Origin: Styela clava
Taxonomy: Eukaryota > Chordata > Ascidiacea > Stolidobranchia > Styelidae
Direction of reading: 5' to 3'
Length of the DNA: 64,000 bases
NCBI RefSeq assembly: GCF_964204865.1
Contig: NC_135262.1
Coordinates: 372,001-436,000 of the forward strand
Part shown: one piece after another, positions 10,685 through 21,039 of the stretch
Layout: each line of letters begins with the position of its first letter
Position numbering within the stretch: the stretch's first letter is position 1
Made by a program: the position numbers and the translations under genes
Notes under the pieces: model-generated
What the model saw: only the letters and a program-made list of their open reading frames with translations
Databases searched by the model: none
Told to the model about the DNA's origin: nothing

Positions 10685-10915
10685 TGATGGAAGAGTCATT
10701 GCACTTAGATGACCCAGCAATACAGTAATAAATGAAACAATATCTGTATTATGAATGTAAAGATGACAAAAAGAAAACAAGGCCCGAAACACGTGTGCCC
10801 GAGTGTAATAGCAGTTCATGGCTGATGCGTAATGATGCAAGAACCTACATGAATGAATTTGTAAGTATAAACTTAGGCCTAATACACAACAACAATATGT
10901 ACAATGCCGCATGAT
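10685..10915. repeat. Inverted duplicate of 33,860-34,090 with an exon-like frame
   Basis: About 200 bp match the reverse complement of 33,860-34,090. In both copies the same frame stays open from MKQYLYYEC to TYM(N/K)EF and runs straight into GTAAGTATAAACTTAGG, a good splice donor. The differences between copies are mostly amino acid changes, which argues against strong constraint. The protein is unrecognised. Confidence 0.6.
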
Positions 10916-10926
10916 GGTCACCATGT

Positions 10927-11037
10927 ATATTCATATCGATGATAAATAAAGCACAACCGGCGTTAGCAAAACGATTTAATTTGCAACCTAAATCGTTTTG
11001 TCAACACCGATTGTGCTTTATTCATCATCGATATGTA
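10927..11037. repeat. Near-perfect ~110-bp palindrome
   Basis: Two arms bearing ATCGATGATAAATAAAGC and its inverse GCTTTATTCATCATCGAT flank a short centre with AAACGATTTAA. It would form a long hairpin. It is probably a very short MITE or a solo palindrome. Confidence 0.75.
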
Positions 11038-11769
11038 CAATAGTCAGTCGATGTCCACAATAGTTGGTCTCGTTCGGCATTGCCGCACAATTTATTACAG
11101 CGTGGATGAGATGGTGGCGTGATTTTTCACTGTTTTTGCGCGTTTGCGTTTGGTTTTTGGTAGTTTTCACTGTTTTGGCAAGATTTTTTTACTCTTTTTG
11201 CAAGATTTTTGACGTTTTTATTCTGTTTTCACAGGGCAGTGATTCTATGAGAGATGCCATCATAAGCCTGAGGCCTCAACCACCGCGCTCAAATTCTGTT
11301 ACATTTTAAATAAACAAACAAACATGTCCAGGGTTAAGATTCCTTCACTGCGGATTAAATTGTTTTTCTCTATTCAATAAAACGAATCAAATTCGTGAAG
11401 TAGGCTATGAAGCATCGACGCCCGATAACGATGAGTTGTTTGTAATTCTAAACTAGGTCAGACATTCGCGGCGCCGTAATTTATTCGTTTGTTTATCCCA
11501 AATAGTAAAATGGAACAAGAGGATGACGGGAGAGACGGAGTAGGGCAATCGGATACGGCAAAAGTACTTTACGATAATCGGTGGATGTGTTTGTATGTAT
11601 ATCAGCTTATATAAATGAGGGGGAAGTGGGCAGGAATAAATTGCGAAAACATATTGTAGACTGTATATACAATTATTGTTCCATATATGACATGAACTTG
11701 TATAAATTATTAGATGGCCACTGGTCCCCGACCATGACGTCCATACATCTAAAACAAATGAAAAATAAT
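11038..11769. other. Intergenic, T-rich then unremarkable
   Basis: Repeated TTTTTGCGCG and TTGGCAAGATTTTT motifs near 11,120-11,240 suggest a degenerate short repeat. No gene is supported. Confidence 0.35.
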
Positions 11770-11860
11770 TGGACGAGAGGCCGTGGTTCGCCATGTAATT
11801 GATCCGCCTTATCAGCTTTCCTCAGCTTTAAAACCCAGGATTGGGAAGAATTTTTAAGAG
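11770..11860 (+). mobile_element. SINE 3' fragment
   Basis: GGACGAGAGGCCGTGGTTCG and the following CCGCCTTATCAGC match the tail of the SINE family. The tRNA-like head is absent. Confidence 0.7.
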
Positions 11861-12119
11861 ACAAAATCAAGTATATTTTTTTCAATCAGTAAAAAATACT
11901 TTCATGCAAAATACAAAAATAAAATTCAATCACAGGATCTTACTGGGATGGAAGCCGCAAAGAATCAAAGATGGTTATCGAGCAGCGACACCCAAGGTTC
12001 CAAATATCTAATTACAAGATTGTGAAATTTAGTATAGTAACTACTGTTTTTTGTCGCGAGTATAGTTTTGAACTGTATAGAAAAGTAAACAACTGAAGCA
12101 TTCTGAGACAGATAAATGT

Positions 12120-12712
12120 CTATGTCAAACATACATGTCGAGAAAGGCAACCTGGCAAGTCAATTTCCATGAAAAAATTAAAAATATTTGACGTTATACC
12201 ATAAAACATCTATGTGCAACATACATGGCGAGAAAGGCAATCTGGCAAGTCAATTTTCATAAAAGAAAATCGAAAATATTTGAGGTTATAACATAAAACA
12301 TCTATGTCCAACATAAATGTCGAGAAAGGCAATCTGGCAAGTCAATTTTCATAAAAGAAAATCGAAAATATTTGACGTTATTCCATAAAACATTTGTGTG
12401 CAACATACATGGCGAGAAAGGCAATCTGGCAAGTCAATTTTCATAAAAGAAAATCGAAAATATTTGAGGGTATAACATAAAACATCCATGTCCAACATAA
12501 ATGTCGAGAAAGGCAATCTGGCAAGTCAATTTTCATAAAAGAAAATCGAAAATATTTGACGTTATACCATAAAACATCTGTGTGCAACATACATGGCGAG
12601 AAAGGCAATCTGGCAAGTCAATTTTCATAAAAGAAAATCGAAAATATTTGAGGTTAGACATAAAACATCTATGTCCAACATACATGTCAAAAGTGGCAAA
12701 GTCGCAAGTCAA
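12120..12712. repeat. Dimeric satellite, ~92-bp monomers
   Basis: Seven monomers carry GAGAAAGGCAATCTGGCAAG, TTTTCATAAAAGAAAATCG and AAATATTTGA. Two monomer types alternate: one has GTGCAACATACATGGCGAG and the next GTCCAACATAAATGTCGAG. They also differ in the linkers GACGTTAT and GAGGTTAT. The true repeat unit is therefore a dimer of about 184 bp, with a diverged last monomer. Confidence 0.9.
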
Positions 12713-12724
12713 TTTCCGTAAGAA

Positions 12725-12810
12725 AAAAAATCAAAATTCATGCGTAAAATGACAGAATATTTCTACCTAAACCACGATGTTTTAATTCTGCATTCAGCAA
12801 TAGTTAGAAT
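12725..12810 (-). repeat. Isolated fragment of Csp 3' flank
   Basis: CATGCGTAAAATGACAGAAT, then TTTAATTCTGCAT, match 60,375-60,440 downstream of the Csp gene at 60.6 kb. No cold-shock coding sequence follows at the expected place (12,850-13,100), so it is a stray flank copy or a relic of a lost gene. Confidence 0.55.
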
Positions 12811-12968
12811 GCAATAATTTTGAATGTGATGTCACTATGCTGTACATCACCGTAAAAGTGAGAAAAACTAAATTAGTTTATTTTAAGACACGATCGCGAA
12901 GAGATTGTAAAAATCTCCCATTACAAGACAACACATTGGAATTTCGAAACTATGGCTGTTGAAAAATC

Positions 12969-13077
12969 GGTCTTCCGAAGTATGTGCGCCAAGATGGCGC
13001 ACAACCTGAACCTTAACCTGTTACACATACTATGTTCAGGTTGTGCGCCATCTTGGTGAACATACTACGGAAATACC
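12969..13077. mobile_element. MITE-A, short palindromic form
   Basis: GAAGTATGTGCGCCAAGATG and its inverse CATCTTGGTGAACATACT form two arms around CCTTAACCTGTTACACATAC. Each arm contains CAAGATGGCG. No coding sequence. Confidence 0.85.
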
Positions 13078-14150
13078 AAAAAAGATAAGTAAATCCTCAA
13101 TCACTGCAGGAAACCCAAATCAATTTGCGTCACATTTCAAGAATTTCAGAGTATTGCATTTTTGTAATTTCCAGATCTGCAGAGCAAGACCTAAAATGGA
13201 CATAAGGCAATTACTGAACTAAAGCATGCAATGAGCGAAGACAAAAGATCAGGAAAATGCAATTCCTGAAATATGTGGCATAAACCAACGGCCGGCAACC
13301 AACTTGCCTAATGTTGAACAAGTTCATGAACACCATCTTGTGCCATATTTGGGAAACACGAAACAATGGAGTCTTATGGGAAATTTTCGTCGTGTTGTTG
13401 TACCGAATCGAATAAGTCCGCTTTTATAAGGGCTAGAATGAAACCGAAAGGTGGATTTTGAACTTTAAGATATATGCTATCCAAATATATAACGCAATTA
13501 GGAATGAAAAACTATCTAATGCGTTAAATTTGACTACAAACACAGCGTAGAACCATTTTTGGTCATTTTTTCAAAGATTTTATAGTGATACGCCAATTTG
13601 AGGCTGTAAAATGTCTCCGCAACAATCCTACAATGTTATTTATTCTTCTAGCGCAGCTTGGAGCTCAGCAGTAGGCCATTATGGAGCTTGACAGACGAAA
13701 AATGTTAACCAGAAAATAGAAACGGCCATTGAAGCAAAGTCGGGTCGGCCGGTAATTTCGACGAATAAATACAACTTTTGATCTGTGACGTCATCTCTGC
13801 CGAGAACAATAGCCACAAGATGGCGTCCATTGTCTGAGCGTTGCCTCGCTTATATTATATATACGCTTTGGCATAAACTACTTTGGTTTCACAATAGCGA
13901 TCCGGGTTATAGCCAGGCATTTTCAAAAGGGGTTCTGAAATTTCTAATTGCCAAGTTGAACCGAAACAGCTAGCGGGTCCGGGTTTCCAATAGTCTTGAA
14001 TGTGTTTGAAGCCCGGAAAATTGTATGTATGGCCCCACCCTGGTAACGATAAATACGATTGGCAAAAAGTAAAACGAGGATATCGGTCAGAGACCGAAGA
14101 CTTATCGATCGAAAGTTGGGGGATCCCCAAAACAGCGCTCTTACTCCATT
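13078..14150. other. Intergenic stretch
   Basis: No gene, element ends or RNA gene could be supported. A CAAGATGGCGTCC motif near 13,815 and TCTGTGACGTCATCTC near 13,780 are regulatory-looking but isolated. Confidence 0.35.
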
Positions 14151-14580
14151 GTGACACCTTGTGATCCATCACTAATTAATTAATAACTCGCTAATTATAC
14201 GACATAATTCATTCAAAATCAATAGGCTTCTGGTCCGACATATGATGAATGCACATGCAAAATCTGGAGCAGATTCAATCTCGCTTTCGTGAGATATCGC
14301 GAGCATCTAACAGACAGACAGACAGACAAATACCTATCAACATAGGTATCATAGACATCAAAAAGTTTGTTTGCTACACAAGTTGGACGACCGAACGATA
14401 ACACGTTCGTGTTTTTATCTTTTTTATAATATGTTTGTGAGTGTAAATTGGGTAAACAGGCACAATGTATTTCTCCGTGTTTCAAACCTTACTAGAGGTT
14501 TTGCCAGTTTTCCCGATTTTTCCATTATTCTGTGTGTTTATGTTTTGTATGTTCATGATTTGTGCTGTGTAAGTATTTAG
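14150..14580. repeat. Dispersed repeat related to 34.66-34.76 and 35.40-35.62 kb
   Basis: TAACTCGCTAATTATACG at 14,185 matches inverted sequence near 34,690. CGAGCATCTAACAGACAGAC leads into a short (GACA)n run. The part from 14,390 (ACGTTCGTGTTTTTATC to TTTCCCGATTTTTCC) matches 35,440-35,600. It looks like the non-coding tail of a retroelement, but no reverse transcriptase is present. Confidence 0.55.
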
Positions 14581-14655
14581 AGAAATTAAAATGAATTTAT
14601 TATATTATAAAAAAAAAAAATGTTTATAATGTTCTTTCAATCCATTGGTTTTCAT

Positions 14656-14859
14656 TTAAAGAAGTTTCACATTTGAAGCCAGTGATCCCTTCTGGCCTTG
14701 CTCTACGTTGAAGCTCACTTTCTCGCCTTCAGCCAGTGTCTTGAATCCTTCCCTTGCTATTTCCCTGAAATGCACAAAAACATCAGAACCTTTCTCTCGT
14801 TTGATAAATCCGAACCCTTTCTCATCGCTGAACCACTTGACGGTTCCAGTTTCGGACAT
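14656..14859 (-). CDS. CspA-type cold-shock protein (copy 2)
   Basis: A 67-residue cold-shock domain with TVKWF at residues 6-10, RNP1 KGFGFI at 14-19 and RNP2 VFVHF at 27-31. All core aromatic positions expected of a CspA-like nucleic acid chaperone are intact. The start chosen is the MSETG methionine. An upstream in-frame ATG at 14,892 lies beyond the 3' splice-site-like TTTTGCAG, so it is probably intronic. The leader AACTATCAAGATG is shared with other copies. The protein ends NVKLL, as bacterial Csps do, without the basic or proline-rich tails of animal Y-box or LIN28 proteins. Upstream sequence near 15,530-15,665 is shared with copy 1. Likely functional. Confidence 0.88.
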   Translation of the reverse strand: MSETGTVKWFSDEKGFGFIKREKGSDVFVHFREIAREGFKTLAEGEKVSFNVEQGQKGSLASNVKLL

Positions 14860-14881
14860 CTTGATAGTTAAGTATATTAAC

Positions 14882-14898
14882 CTGCAAAACACAAGGCA
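14882..14898 (-). other. Probable 3' splice site in the Csp copy 2 leader
   Basis: The minus strand reads GCCTTGTGTTTTGCAG, then a 22-nt leader and the ATG. The copies at 38.5, 51.3 and 60.6 kb have the same GCCTTGTGTTT tract and AG. Confidence 0.6.
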
Positions 14899-14899
14899 G

Positions 14900-15232
14900 A
14901 GTATTTTAGAGGAGCTTACGACAACGACTTAGTATTACCATATTTTACGGACCATAAGGCTGAGTTACACCGGTGTCAACAAGTTGCTTAGATTGTGTTT
15001 GATTCATACATAAAGCGCATCGTACTATAAGACGCAACAGGTAAGGTCTTGACTGTGAGTCTGTAGGCAATAAATCTTGAAGCACTTACTACGTTTCTAT
15101 TTCTACAATACATATAATCCGTCTGTACTGCTTTGCACTGTCGTTTCCATGGTTACTTATATAGCTTGGAGTCGTTTCGTTGGAAATCCGGGTCACCGCG
15201 CTGTACTACTACTTTCCCGTAAACTTCTTTTT
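14900..15232. other. Probable 5' intron or upstream region of Csp copy 2
   Basis: No coding sequence or repeat was recognised. If the leader splice site is used, part of this stretch is intron of the minus-strand Csp gene. Confidence 0.35.
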
Positions 15233-15454
15233 GGCTCTCCAGAAGTGTGTGTACCAGTATGGAGGTACCAATTTTGTTCGCCTACTTTACATCGAGTTGT
15301 GTAAAGGGTAGTGTAATAGGTAGCCTATTGGTAGTGCGTATATTCACTTGGCTAACACAGACACTTCCCGAACTCGTAATGAAACTAAAATAAGGAAAAT
15401 CGAAATAAACTTATGACCTAACAATAACCTGGTACACATACTACGAGAGTACCA
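15233..15454. mobile_element. MITE-A, long form
   Basis: It runs from GGCTCTCCAGAAGTGTGTG to CATACTACGAGAGTACC with the family core GGCTAACACAGACACTTCC. Confidence 0.85.
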
Positions 15455-15529
15455 ATTTTTTATGCTATTGTCTATTAGCCTACTGTAAGGCCAACTAAGC
15501 TGACCGACACCTAAAGGACCATTCGCAGT

Positions 15530-15665
15530 CTTGCTATTATAAACATGAAAGCGTCGATCCGAATCTAAACTAATTAGCTCTATGTCAGTGGCTCAGTATC
15601 AATATATCACGTCCCATACTGGTGCAAGGCTTGACTGTAGTATTTCACAGTCTTGTGATATCCCA
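15530..15665. repeat. Second copy of the Csp upstream segment
   Basis: Paralogous to 9,170-9,320. See CTATTATAAACATGAAAGCG and CAGTGGCTCAGTATCAATAT. It lies about 0.7 kb upstream of the minus-strand Csp gene at 14,656-14,859. Confidence 0.65.
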
Positions 15666-16047
15666 GCCACCCAGAGTGTGATGAATTGAGTAAGCAATGC
15701 AGAGCAGAAAGAGAAGCCGGTCTTTCCAAATAATAATAGTCTCTTGCATATTGTTAGATATCAATGTTTGCTCGCACAAGACCTTGTTCGGGGCAAAAGA
15801 CGTCATAAAAAAACTACACAGTGACGCACTATTGCTTGCACGATGCCGCCCACAGATGTGTCTGCAGCCCCCACCCACAGATTTGCGTGCTTGCGTTGAA
15901 GTTATAGGGCATGGGAACTGCAAAAATGTTGTTTAGAGAGAATCACTTCTTTTCACATTAGTCCAGTAGAGTAATATTTTTTACTTTGACTTATTTTCAC
16001 AAATTTTCTTCGCGTCCTACGGCTGGCAAATATAATTCATGGAAACA
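15666..16047. other. Intergenic stretch
   Basis: No gene or repeat could be supported. Confidence 0.35.
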
Positions 16048-16137
16048 GATTTACATGACATTCGGTAAAATTCCATTGACATGTGTCTGGAATTTTTGTG
16101 ACACTGCGACACCGGTAACCAAATTTGTCCAGTGGTT
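16048..16137 (+). repeat. Duplicate of the RWDD1 upstream segment
   Basis: ACATGACATTCGGTAAAATT, CATTGACATGTGTCTG and GTCCAGTGG recur at 17,033-17,112, just before the RWDD1 start. A SINE and other sequence separate the two. Confidence 0.75.
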
Positions 16138-16145
16138 AAGCTAAG

Positions 16146-16560
16146 ATATAGGATAGGATTCACATATTTATTCCAGGGGAGAGGAAAGCCGATAAGTCGT
16201 CTTATCCATATGGCGAACCACGGCCTCTCGTCCGGTTACCAGTCCAGGTCGGGGGTATGGGATAAGTTAGTTATTTGTTTTCGGAAGCGTGGACATGATG
16301 GTAGAGGCAGCCGTAACCTAGATATGGACCACCAGACATCATGAATGCGACAATGATTCATGAATGACGAAATAAAATATATGAATCTGACGCTTGGACC
16401 TGATGTAGGAGGAAGCTGTAACCGATCAACGGCTACGTGAACGGTCACTCTACGGCGGTGAGGAGTCTTCTTGCATATAATTATTATCCCTCGGGATTCG
16501 AACCTACGAATCCGCGCAGGGTAATCAGAGGTGCAATGGCAAGCGTATGGATGTTTCGAT
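16146..16560 (-). mobile_element. SINE, minus orientation, interrupted
   Basis: It reads from the tail (GGATAGGATTCACATATTTA) to the B-box region (GGATTCGAACCTACGAATCC on plus). Its head reappears as GCTTAGCACGATGCGCC at about 17,013-17,029, so 16,561-17,010 interrupts it. The middle also shows a partial internal duplication around 16,310-16,410. Confidence 0.8.
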
Positions 16561-17010
16561 TTCCTTGTTTATTTCCAAAACAATGGCTAATCAGCAATAA
16601 GTCAGTGATGATGTAACAATGGCAACCGTACAGTGTGTCAGACAATTCTTTCGCTAAGCAGGATTGTGAATATTGGCCTGTTTTAGCAGTTTTTCGTGTT
16701 AGGTTTTATTTGTGTTTCAAAAAATTAGTTGTAAATCAAATAATTTAAATTTAATTATGTTTTCCAAGGAGCTTTAATTTAGTTGCAATAATAAAAAATG
16801 AGTTCTGAAAAAGCTGTGAGATTTTGGGCTAAAGTTAGCTATGAGTACCTGCAAGTGGCACATGGCGTGGGTAATTATTTTTATATATAAGAATTGTGTT
16901 TTGAACACGTAAACTAGTTGATAAGCGCCTGCTCCCTCCTAACACTTTTAAAATAGATATCAAAAATTACTTTGAAGAATATCCTGGGGTAGGAAAAACG
17001 TTCATTCCTG
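16561..17010 (+). other. Insertion within the SINE, with a possible small first exon
   Basis: It opens with TTCCTTGTTTATTTCC and an inverted CCAAT-like AATGGCTAATCAG, a module seen in several other elements here. At 16,798 an ATG opens a ~27-codon frame starting MSSEKAVRFWAKVSYEYLQ, followed by GGGTAATT, which could be a weak splice donor. I do not recognise the peptide, and it may be chance. Confidence 0.3.
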
Positions 17011-17032
17011 AAGCTTAGCACGATGCGCCGCG

Positions 17033-17217
17033 ATTTACATGACATTCGGTAAAATTCAATTGACATGTGTCTGTAATTTTGCTGACTTCGTAATCGCTAA
17101 ATTAGTCCAGTGGCCCTTTGCGATCAAGCAGTCAAGTGTTCAATTAATCATCAATCGAGTATTGCTCTTCAACTATTGCGAAAATATTCTTCGAGTCAGA
17201 AATGTGATCCTGACAAA
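17033..17217 (+). promoter_or_regulatory. Probable promoter and 5' UTR of RWDD1
   Basis: It covers the ~185 bp before the ATG, including the segment duplicated at 16,048-16,137. No TATA box is evident. The ATG context GACAAAATGACTG has A at -3, which suits initiation. The transcription start is not identified. Confidence 0.4.
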
Positions 17218-18689
17218 ATGACTGACCACGAAGAAGAACAGAACACTGAGATAGAAGCTTTAGAATCGATTTATTACGATTCGTTCCAAGTAATATCGGA
17301 GAAGCCTCGCAGCTTTGAACTAACGGTCACTGTTGAAGACGCCGAGGAAGGTGGGTGTGTTTGATTAGTAAGGATAGGAATTTATATATTTTTTCAAGAA
17401 AGTTAAAAAACCGAACGGGTGGCTGATAAATCACATTGCTATTTGAAATAAATAAAAGTAATAGCCAAAAGAATACAATCTTCAACCACTGCTGTGGCGG
17501 TGTGGCTCATCATGCCAATATACTCGACACTGCATATCTGATTACCCTGTGTGGGTTCGCAGGTTTGGATCCCATGCGGGGAAGGTCATGTGGGAGAGGA
17601 TTGCTGGACTCCTTGCCGCCATAGGGTGGTACACGTAACAGCTTGTCGGTTACAGCCTTCAGTACGGCACACTATACAGATCAGGTGGCATTGTCTCGTT
17701 TCAAAGAAACCCATTTTACCAATGATCAGACAGCCCTCCTTTGGGGGACGTCTGGACATTGTTGTCCCTCAATATCGGTAAAAATACAGTATAACGCATC
17801 TGATGTGGTGCCAGACGCCCCTCGTTTGAGTGTTTGTTTTATTGAACCAAATGGAAGGAAATTTTTTGGAATTTGGATAGTGTGCCGAACTGGCCTTCTC
17901 GACCATCAAGTCCGTGCTCCCGAAAACAAATACCTAACTAATCCCATACCCGACCTGGACTGGTAACCGGACGGGAGGCCGTGGTTCAGCATATGGTAGA
18001 GCTGTCCCATCGGCTTTCCCCCGAGATGATTATGTAAATCATATCCTATCCCATTGTGCCAATTAATGTATTAATGTTTGAGACTTCATTTTTTCATCCT
18101 TGTTTTTATATTAATTATCTCAGATGAGAACATTTTCGCAAAAATCCAATTCACATACACACCGACGTATCCTGACGAAGCCCCAATTTACGAGCTGATA
18201 GAATGCGAAAACTTATCAGCTGAAGATGAAGAAAAAATTAAAACAATCATCGAAAAAGAAATTGAAGATAATTTAGGAATGGTGATGATTTTTACTGTCG
18301 TTACTGCAATTCAAGAATTTTTAAACGACGTCAAAGATGGCATAAAAAGGAGAGAACAAGATGAAAAAGAGAGACATGAGAGAGAATTAGAAGCAGAAGA
18401 AAATAAAAAATTTCACGGTACACCAGTTACTGTCGAAACTTTTCTCGTCTGGAAATTAAAATTTGATGAAGAAATGAAAGAATTGCAGAAACTTGAAATG
18501 AAAATGACTGAAAAGAGGAAAATGACTGGAAAGGAGCTGTTCCTCTCAGACGCTAAATTATTAGAAAATGAGTTCCTTGAGGGGGAAACTGAGGGAGTAA
18601 CGATTGACGAGAGCTTGTTTGAGGATCTCGATGATTTGGACTTTGAAGATAGTGATGACCCAGACTTTGATCCTGCTCTGTGCTCATGA
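17218..18689 (+). CDS. RWDD1: RWD domain-containing protein 1 (DRG family-regulatory protein 2)
   Basis: Two exons are inferred: 17,218-17,350 and 18,124-18,689, with a phase-1 intron having GTGGGT at its start and TTATCTCAG at its end. The joined frame gives 232 residues; human RWDD1 has about 243. Residues 1-110 form the RWD fold, opening MTDHEEEQNTEIEALESIY and carrying the signature YPDEAP at 60-65. Next comes NLGMVMIFTVVTA, then a charged coiled coil (about 120-150), the conserved FHGTPVTVETFL block, and an acidic tail with DESLFEDLDDLDFEDSD. Family knowledge: RWDD1/DFRP2 binds and stabilises the translation-linked GTPase DRG2. The intron holds a SINE with a nested MITE. The reading frame is intact, so it is very probably functional. 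Confidence 0.93.
17496..18052 (+). mobile_element. SINE inside the RWDD1 intron
   Basis: The head GGCGGTGTGGCTCATC and the degenerate B box GGTTTGGATCCC start it, and GATTATGTAAATCATATCC ends it. It is split by a MITE at 17,660-17,892. It makes up most of the intron. Confidence 0.85.
17660..17892. mobile_element. MITE-H (CAGTACGGCACACTAT termini)
   Basis: CAGTACGGCACACTAT and the inverse ATAGTGTGCCGAACTG bound 233 bp inserted in the SINE. The flanking GCCTT is duplicated, giving a 5-bp target site. Related, longer copies lie at 37,064-37,482 and 49,818-50,225. Confidence 0.85.
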
Positions 18690-18699
18690 CACAGTTGTG

Positions 18700-19230
18700 A
18701 ATTTTTTTTCCATATTTATCTGGGGGGAGGAGAGGTTGATAATGGGTGATTTTCATGTTAATCACAGCCTCTAAGTTGGATCCAATGTCTTTTGGTTTTT
18801 GTGGGGAATGTTGGCCAGTTGACTGTTCCATGTGCACGGACTAGAATGAGCTGTGAACACCCAGTTTGATGCAGTGATTAGAAGGCGCTCCAAAAGTGTG
18901 TGTACTAACATAGAGGTAACTAATTTTGTTCGCCTACTTCACATCAAGATATGTAAAGCGACTGAAACCTATGGGTAGCGGTATATTCACTTGGCTAACA
19001 CAGACAGTCCCCGAACTCGTAATAGAACTAAAATAAGGAAAATCCGAATAAAATTATGGCCTAACCCTTTTTTCATACTCATTCTGGGGGAGGGAGTCGA
19101 TAATGGGTAATTTAATCGCAGCCTCTAAGTTCGATGCAATGTCTTCTGGCCCAGGTTTCGTATGAGAATTAATGGCCAGTCGACTGTAACATGTTCTTAG
19201 ACTTGGATAGAGAAAGAGCCGCGACACTGG
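18700..19230. repeat. Tandem duplication of the RWDD1 3' flank around a MITE-A
   Basis: About 18,700-18,870 and 19,068-19,220 share GATAATGGGTRATTT, CACAGCCTCTAAGTT, CAATGTCTT and GGCCAGTYGACTGT. A MITE-A that starts GGCGCTCCAAAAGTGTG at 18,885 and lacks its right end lies between. The duplication may have carried part of the MITE with it. Confidence 0.75.
18885..19073 (+). mobile_element. MITE-A, right end missing
   Basis: The left end GGCGCTCCAAAAGTGTGTG and core GGCTAACACAGACAGTCC are present; it stops after TATGGCCTAACCC without the closing inverted repeat. Confidence 0.8.
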
Positions 19231-20252
19231 TATGCTCCCCAGCTTTTCAATTCAAGGGTGGGGGGGGGGGGGGTTACAAATTTTAAAGGCGGCAGGTATT
19301 TGCTTTTAAAGATTAAACTATTTCCAACCTATACAAATAAATTATGTATGACCATACAGCTCTCCATGTAATTGCCTTCTTTGTATAACATGCTTAGGTT
19401 ATCAATTTGTGTCACAAAATAAGTCAGTTTTCCTTTAGGTTTTTGTGTAAATTTCTGCAAATTATATTTAAAAATGAAGTTTATTTGAAGTTAAACTTAT
19501 TTTAAGTTTATTTGTTGATATGATTCAAACAGTGGCATGATAATGTAAGATTTTCTCAGTAGAAAACCATGCACAGGTGTTCACAAGTATATGATATGGT
19601 TTCGTAAATGTTTGGGACTCGAGTCACAATTTATTCATAGTTTTGAGTCCTCTTAAATTGGGGGGTGCAACATTTTTTGTCGCTGGGCCATATAATCAAT
19701 TTCAGACATCTATCTTGTTGGGCGACACAAAAATATTAGATTTCACATGTACACAATGTATGGCAAAAGCAACTAATATGAGGGATTGTTATGTCACTAT
19801 ATAATTTTGTAGATAAGCGCTATGAAAACCTGCATCAACGAAATACATCAGCGACAACCAGAGCGTCTCAGGAAAGGGTTCACTAACCTTACAGCAATCA
19901 AGGCAAGCGCAAAAAACATGCATTTTCACCCGAGTGCCTTTTAAACTATCGAATTAAGATTTTATGCTTAATGGGGAGAAATCCGAGTGTTGACAAAGGC
20001 CACACTAAATAACTTGCCCGGACCACCTGTTGCACACCCCTGCTCTAAATCAACCACTAGTGTAGCTCTACTCAGTGATTGGCTCGACTTTTTGACCTGG
20101 ATGACACGTTACTTTGGGTTTAGGGGCTTCTGCACCAGGGTTGGTTGAAACCAGTGGTGGGATATAAATTTTTTGTCAGCCGGTTTCATCACAAAAGTCA
20201 TATTTTTTGGTCGGTTCTGTTACATGATTTTTTAGTAATGCTAACTGCTTAG
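19231..20252. other. Intergenic with an 18-base G run
   Basis: A poly-G tract lies at about 19,257-19,274. Possible poly(A) signals (AATAAA near 19,337) could end RWDD1 transcripts. Fragments resembling hAT ends (GCAACATTTTTTGTCGCTGGGCC near 19,670) are present, but no gene. Confidence 0.4.
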
Positions 20253-20635
20253 TAGGGCTGGGCGTTTTCGAATACCTGATGATTTCAGAATCGAATATTT
20301 TTTTCGAATCTAATCTCGAATACTTGGGAGATATATAATTGTATGTAACTTTCTTGTTTTATTGGGTCCTCCAGACACATAAATTACTGGAAACGTAATA
20401 TACATCACTCAGACAGATTGCTGAGCTTTCACGCACAACAAGAAACACATTTTATCAATAACTCACTACAGAGAATAGTCATATGTCAGAATTGCGTTGA
20501 AAAAGTATGGCTTCAATAAAAAAAATTGAGAAACTTAACTCGATAATTGGCGGAAAGAAAAAAAAACGGCCTTTCGAAATTTCGCTCTGAACCGATTCGA
20601 ATAATTTACTATTCGAATCGAAATGCCCAGTCCTA
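20253..20635. mobile_element. hAT MITE-B, copy 2
   Basis: TAGGGCTGGGCGTTTTCG and CGAAATGCCCAGTCCTA bound 383 bp. The 8-bp flanks CTGCTTAG and CTGGTTAG match at seven positions, as expected for hAT target duplications. Confidence 0.88.
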
Positions 20636-20746
20636 CTGGTTAGCTGATCTCATAAAATTCCGTAAGACGGTCCTATAGAACTGGCTGAATCCCACAACTG
20701 GTTGGAACCCCCCTTTTTTAAATGTAAAAAAAAATAAAAAATTTCG

Positions 20747-20862
20747 GACCTCCTGAAGTATGCGCACCAAGATGGCGTACAACCTAAACATAGTATGTGT
20801 GTACCGGTTCGGATTCAGGTTGTGCGACATTTTGGTGCGCATACTTCTGGAGCACCAAAATT
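20747..20862. mobile_element. MITE-A, short palindromic form
   Basis: CCTCCTGAAGTATGCGCACC and its inverse surround ACATAGTATGTGTGTACC. Both arms carry the CAAGATGGCG / CATTTTGGTG motif pair. Confidence 0.8.
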
Positions 20863-21039
20863 TCTCTACCATACAAAGCAATTTTTCGTAGTGAGATCTT
20901 CAAGGCTCATAAAAACCCAGCCAGATGAGCTATCTGTTTCAGTCTAACTTGGCAACTGGAAATTTGATCACCCCCCCCCCATTTTCAAAATCTCAAGTTA
21001 CGCCCCTGTTCTACACATTACAGACTCATTCTATTAAAG

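Noticed and set aside
17436..17966. Open frames within the RWDD1 intron
   Set aside because: They coincide with the SINE and MITE-H and do not extend the RWD domain.
19257..19274. Poly-G tract as a regulatory G-quadruplex
   Set aside because: An isolated homopolymer with no supporting context; may also vary through sequencing error.
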